NCBI GenBank assembly: GCA_022376515.1
Contig: WTXI01000023.1
Span: forward strand, 310,001 to 374,000
DNA: 64,000 nucleotides
Origin: Lactifluus volemus
Lineage: Eukaryota > Basidiomycota > Agaricomycetes > Russulales > Russulaceae
Direction of reading: 5' to 3'
Below the pieces are notes generated by a model. It saw only the letters and a program-made list of their open reading frames with translations. It searched no databases and had not been told where the DNA came from. This document shows, one piece after another, positions 60,365 to 64,000 of this stretch. Numbering within the stretch: the first letter of the stretch is position 1; each line of letters starts with the position of its first letter. Position numbers and translations under genes: made by a program.

Positions 60365-61046
60365 TTTCTGTTGAGGTAGATTCTCTCTGTTGGTAGCTTC
60401 CGGGGTAGCAGGTCGGGACGTCAGGAGGAACAGAGCGTAAATCGAGGTGAAGCGACGAAAATACAAGTACAGTTACGTAAGGTCAAGTACCGCGGTGGCA
60501 GGACGCGTGCCTTGGGGCCATCGTAGTATACGAAGCTGAATGGTATGCTACATAAATGCAGATTTAAAAGCAAAAAGACTTTGCATAGTTGCGAAGATAT
60601 GTCATACTGTATCTGCTCTTTCCATTCCCGACAATGAAATCGACGGAAAGGGTGCTAACACTCTGCCCGCTGTATAGGCTTCCTCTCTTCTACTTTTTCC
60701 AGGTCCAGCCATTCTTGTGGCTTTCCCTGTCCGATAATTGTCATCCATATCGTGATGCCTGCGTGCGATCTTCCATCATGAGGGCGTCGCAGTGACATTC
60801 TCTCATTAATCCCCTCCCGTTCGAGTCCATCTCAGCACTTTCTCATATTCCCAGTACTCGTGCGATATTAGACGCCCAATTGTGCAACACCGCTGGGACC
60901 ATGCTAGACTCACAAGAAAGAGCCGAAGGATCTAGGCTGTGTCGCTCCGCGCAAAGGCTGAGCGCTGATCCTCGTAGGGTGTACCAGTGCCTTATGTGGG
61001 GCAGGCTCGCGCAGTAGGCGTCGCTGCCCAATGGTCGACAACGTTT
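60365..61046 (-). promoter_or_regulatory. 5' flank of DUF6535 gene 9
   Basis: Nearly identical to the flanks of genes 3 and 6, with no insertion. Ends at the SLA1 breakpoint. Confidence 0.5.
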
Positions 61047-61446
61047 TGGGCACGATATTGAGCCGATTTCAGCATTTCACCTCACACATTGACTATGTAA
61101 AATAAGAAATATCAGCACAGGGCGGAACGCCAGGCACTTATTACTTGGCACGCATTCCTCGACGAGTCCATGTGGCCGTAGTCCAACAAGCACTCACCGA
61201 TTCAACGTACGCAGATGGAACGAGGCCACCCTGGACGTCCGAAACTCCCATTGGTTTAACTTTCCACCAACTATGAAATGTCAGCGATGCACCCGAGCTA
61301 CACAAGAGATGAACGCACTCGTCATCGGTTTTCTCGACGAGTAAAAGTAGTTGATCCTCCTTGATTTCGATTTCATCTTCGGATTGGGGAACGTAATCAT
61401 ATGATGCCTTGAGAACGGCGATGTATTCCTCGTGTTCGTCACTCAT
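61047..61446 (-). pseudogene. SLA1 5' fragment t8 (exons 1-2, intact SH3)
   Basis: ATG at 61446; frame, intron 1 and phase-0 donor intact. It sits about 840 bp upstream of gene 9 on the same strand. The Helitron-like element at 61472 separates this fragment from its promoter, with only 25 bp of leader left, so it is less likely to be transcribed from the SLA1 promoter than t3 or t6. Confidence 0.85.
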
Positions 61447-61510
61447 GAGCGCACAAGTTTGTCGTCAAGAATCCATAATATAATCCTTAGTCCGCCCGAA
61501 ATGGGTCGTT

Positions 61511-61619
61511 GCTTAGTCACTGTTAGTCAGCAGAATCCACTCTGCTTTACGAGCCCAAAAAGGATGGAAAGCTGACTAATGGCTCAAAAGGTCGTAAAGG
61601 GAAGGAGATGTGACTAAGC
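61511..61619. repeat. Inverted repeat inside element H2
   Basis: gcttagtcac (61511-61520) pairs with gtgactaagc (61610-61619). An inner pair, gttagtcagc and gctgactaa, continues the stem. Possibly a nested miniature element or subterminal structure. Confidence 0.6.
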
Positions 61620-61621
61620 AC

Positions 61622-61735
61622 AATAACTCACACTTATCGCTCAAGAAAACCACAATTTCGACTTTTTTTTCTTTTTTCCTGCTGGATAACTCACACTTAT
61701 GGCAAAAAACACCACAATTTCGACTTATTCTCACT
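61622..61735. repeat. Two imperfect direct repeats inside H2
   Basis: Two copies of a unit of about 60 bp containing aactcacacttat and ccacaatttcgactt, starting near 61625 and 61687, separated by a T-rich tract. Confidence 0.6.
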
Positions 61736-62060
61736 TTTTCTTTAAAGGAGGGCCCTTGCCAAGCAACATGCACACCTACTGGCTGTAAAAATTGAACACC
61801 TTTTTGACAAGGCCTTTTTCACCTGCAAAAGAAAGATTATTTCACATGTAAATTAATCTGTACACTAACATCTGAATCTGATTTATATGGCAATGTACAT
61901 TTGCTACTTTACATAAAACAAGGACATGCTTAGCTATGTGAACATACATATTTACAGTGGATGTATATGGTAGAAGGTGAGGGAGAGGTAGCCTGGGATG
62001 CTGGGTAAGTGTATATATGTGTGGTAAGAGCAATGGTGAAAGGGAGGTAGAGGGGCTATC

Positions 62061-63065
62061 AGCTTTGTGCTCCCACTTTGTGCTCCTGCTCTGCGCTCCC
62101 ACTCTGTGCTCCCGCTCTGTGCTCCCGCTCTGCGCTCCCGCTCTGCGCTCCCGCTCTGCGCTCCCGCTCTGCGCTCCCGCTCTGCGCTCCCGCTCTGCGC
62201 TCCCGCTCTGCGCTCCCGCTCTGCGCTCCCGCTCTGCGCTCCCGCTCTGCGCTCCCGCTCTGCGCTCCCGCTCTGCGCTCCCGCTCTGCGCTCCCGCTCT
62301 GCGCTCCCGCTCTGCGCTCCCGCTCTGCGCCCGCTCTGCGCTCCCGCTCTGCGCTCCCGCTCTGCGCTCCCGCTCTGCGCTCCCGCTCTGCGCTCCCGCT
62401 CTGCGCTCCCGCTCTGCGCTCCCGCTCTGCGCTCCCGCTCTGCGCTCCCGCTCTGCGCTCCCGCTCTGCGCTCCCGCTCTGCGCTCCCGCTCTGCGCTCC
62501 CGCTCTGCGCTCCCGCTCTGCGCTCCCGCTCTGCGCTCCCGCTCTGCGCTCCCGCTCTGCGCTCCCGCTCTGCGCTCCCGCTCTGCGCTCCCGCTCTGCG
62601 CTCCCGCTCTGCGCTCCCGCTCTGCGCTCCGCTCTGCGCTCCCGCTCTGCGCTCCCGCTCTGCGCTCCCGCTCTGCGCTCCCGCTCTGCGCTCCCGCTCT
62701 GCGCTCCCGCTCTGCGCTCCCGCTCTGCGCTCCCGCTCTGCGCTCCCGCTCTGCGCTCCCGCTCTGCGCTCCCGCTCTGCGCTCCCGCTCTGCGCTCCCG
62801 CTCTGCGCTCCCGCTCTGCGCTCCGCTCTGCGCTCCCGCTCTGCGCTCCCGCTCTGCGCTCCCGCTCTGCGCTCCCGCTCTGCGCTCCCGCTCTGCGCTC
62901 CCGCTCTGCGCTCCCGCTCTGCGCTCCCGCTCTGCGCTCCCGCTCTGCGCTCCCGCTCTGCGCTCCCGCTCTGCGCTCCCGCTCTGCGCTCCCGCTCTGC
63001 GCTCCCGCTCTGCGCTCCCGCTCTGCGCTCCCGCTCTGCGCTCCCGCTCTGCGCTCCCGCTCTGT
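62061..63065. repeat. 13 bp minisatellite, about 77 units
   Basis: Tandem units ctctgcgctcccg, degenerate at both ends (tgtgctcc variants at 62061-62130 and at 63063). Irregular units are an 11-mer near 62323 and 12-mers near 62621 and 62813. Because the unit is 13 bp and has no stop codon in several frames, long overlapping Ala/Leu/Arg/Ser-rich reading frames appear on both strands. They have no start context, splice logic or codon signature and are treated as artefacts. Confidence 0.95.
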
Positions 63066-63600
63066 GCTTTTCACTAATTCACAGTCTTTCCTTTCCCACT
63101 TTCTCTACCTCCACCTTCTTCTCCACCTTCCTTTCCTTCTGTACCTCTGCCTCTGCTCCTTCTACACCTTTATGCTTTCTCCTGCTTTCTCCCCCACCTG
63201 CACCTTCTAATGTGCCTTCTTCTCACATGAAATTAAGCATTATTAAGCACTTTCAGGATTTTCTAATGTTCAATTTTCTCTTTATTCTGTTACTACATCC
63301 AGTATCAAGCCTGAGCTCACTACCTTACTCTTTATCTTTACATATTTTTCCTTTTTATTTCCACCATCACCTGTCCTTTTACATTCTTACCCTCTCTGTC
63401 TTAGCATCACTACTACCTCTGCTATTGAAAAGATAAAGTTAAAATTTTTAAAGTTGAAATTTGAATGATGCTAATATGAGACAATTTGGGCAATTTGAGC
63501 TGAAGAGAAACAAAAATAATATAATAAGGGTTACTAGGCTTTATTTCTTCTCATTTATCAAATTATCACTGTGTTACAATAATATAACTTTTAAAGACTT
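63066..63600. other. AT-rich interior of element H2, no gene seen
   Basis: A CT-rich stretch (63090-63210) followed by A+T-rich DNA. No recognisable protein or RNA gene. Confidence 0.5.
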
Positions 63601-63622
63601 AATTTTGAGACGCAAGCGGGGG

Positions 63623-63643
63623 TTTGGGGGCGCAGCCCCCAAC
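63623..63643. repeat. GC-rich hairpin near the H2 3' end
   Basis: ttgggggc (63624-63631) and gcccccaa (63635-63642) form a tight stem. A further outer pair, caagctggagttcg and cgaacttcagcttg, brackets the last 80 bp of the element. Confidence 0.6.
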
Positions 63644-63725
63644 AAGCTGGAGTTCGGGCCGGAGGTGAGAGGCACGAGCCAGGAACTGGCGAGTGACTCG
63701 AGCCGTAGGCTCGAACTTCAGCTTG

Positions 63726-64000
63726 TAGAGATAGAGTTGTTGGTATTAACGCTCACTCTCTCGCACCGAACCGGGCTGGAGCACGGCGCTTATGTAATCC
63801 GTTGCCGTACACGCGCAGCAGCGCTCGAGCGCCTCTTCAGTTATACGCTTTGGGGCCACCCTACAGTGCGAGGACATTTGAACTAACTATTCGTCTGTTT
63901 ATTGATAAATTACACATTCTGGTTATCCTCTGCCCGGATCTCATGGTTCTTCTGGTGCAGTAATCTTCGATCTTGCCGTCTTTCGATGACCATGTCCTCT
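63726..64000 (-). promoter_or_regulatory. SLA1-type upstream region and spacer start
   Basis: The array sequence that normally precedes fragment t8, displaced by H2 and continuing into a spacer beyond the window. Nearly identical to 9035-9300, so another DUF6535 gene may follow outside the window. Confidence 0.6.

Larger units (their letters stand above)
1..61471. repeat. Tandem array of SLA1-fragment + DUF6535 units
   Basis: The segment is built from recurring blocks that run in the same order and orientation: SLA1 5' fragment, spacer, DUF6535 gene, DUF6535 5' flank. Block junctions are recognised by the shared motif tgggca at 8601, 13928, 23619, 36889, 42255 and 61047. Diverged forms of the motif lie near 28720 and 51424. 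A typical unit is about 5 kb. The left edge of the array lies outside the window. Array sequence resumes at 63726 after the last insertion. Units around genes 3, 6 and 9 look nearly identical by eye, while those around genes 4, 5, 7 and 8 are more diverged. Confidence 0.9.
61472..63725 (+). mobile_element. Helitron-like non-autonomous element (H2)
   Basis: Inserted in the SLA1 leader between A and T (gtcaagaa^tagagatag in other units) with no duplication. It begins TC. Its 3' end has the hairpin TCGAGCC-gta-GGCTCGA (63698-63714), then seven bases, then CTTG (63722-63725) before host T. A start in TC, an A/T target, a 3' hairpin and absence of duplication fit a Helitron, although the terminus is CTTG rather than the usual CTRR. 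It contains an inverted pair, two direct repeats, the minisatellite and an AT-rich region (63420-63600) without a recognised gene. Confidence 0.5.

Noticed and set aside
62061..63065. CRISPR-like array
   Set aside because: Units are contiguous 13-mers without spacers in a eukaryotic genome.
61842..63436. Long Ala/Leu/Arg/Ser-rich reading frames of 336-452 residues on both strands
   Set aside because: They are products of the stop-free 13 bp minisatellite; several overlapping frames are equally open and none has gene features.

Overview
Genomic DNA of a filamentous basidiomycete, most likely an agaricomycete. The introns are short (48-63 bp, GT..AG, one 282 bp). The two multi-exon gene families present are an SLA1-type endocytic actin adaptor and a DUF6535 membrane protein, a family known mainly from Agaricomycetes. 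All identifiable genes lie on the minus strand. Gene models were spliced by eye from reading-frame continuity across paralogs. No transcript data or database search was available.

The window is essentially one segmental tandem array. It contains nine DUF6535 genes, numbered 1-9 from left to right. Six are intact by eye (1, 2, 3, 4, 6, 9), one has an exon-2 frameshift that an internal ATG could rescue (5), one is a pseudogene (7) and one has lost its C-terminal tail (8). There are three SLA1 copies with several domains: A at 1-1669 (cut by the window edge), B at 14886-18619 and C at 52492-56185. There are also eight 5' fragments of SLA1 (t1-t8). Each fragment carries only the promoter side, exons 1-2 (the first SH3 domain) and about 140 bp of intron 2. 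All eight fragments break at the same place in intron 2, so one founding rearrangement was amplified.

The basic unit, read on the plus strand, is SLA1 fragment, 1.6-1.8 kb spacer, DUF6535 gene, about 0.7 kb DUF6535 upstream region, then the next fragment. Two 9.6 kb super-units (about 13.9-23.6 kb and 51.4-61.0 kb) also contain a nearly full-length SLA1 whose 3' end is fused to spacer DNA.

Several mobile elements sit in the array. They are a 173 bp foldback palindrome (5923-6095), a Helitron-like insertion (6684-8316), a 2.9 kb terminal-inverted-repeat transposon with exon-like cargo (29214-32110), a 785 bp Tc1/mariner-type element flanked by TA (56369-57153), and a second Helitron-like insertion (61472-63725) carrying a 1 kb minisatellite of 13 bp units.

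SLA1 is expected to work at cortical actin and clathrin endocytic sites. DUF6535 proteins are four-pass membrane proteins of unknown role. The most provocative feature is architectural. Each recent unit places an SLA1 promoter and a first-SH3 cassette, with an intact phase-0 splice donor, upstream of and on the same strand as a DUF6535 gene. The main DUF6535 exon also begins in phase 0, so in-frame SH3-DUF6535 chimeric transcripts are possible.
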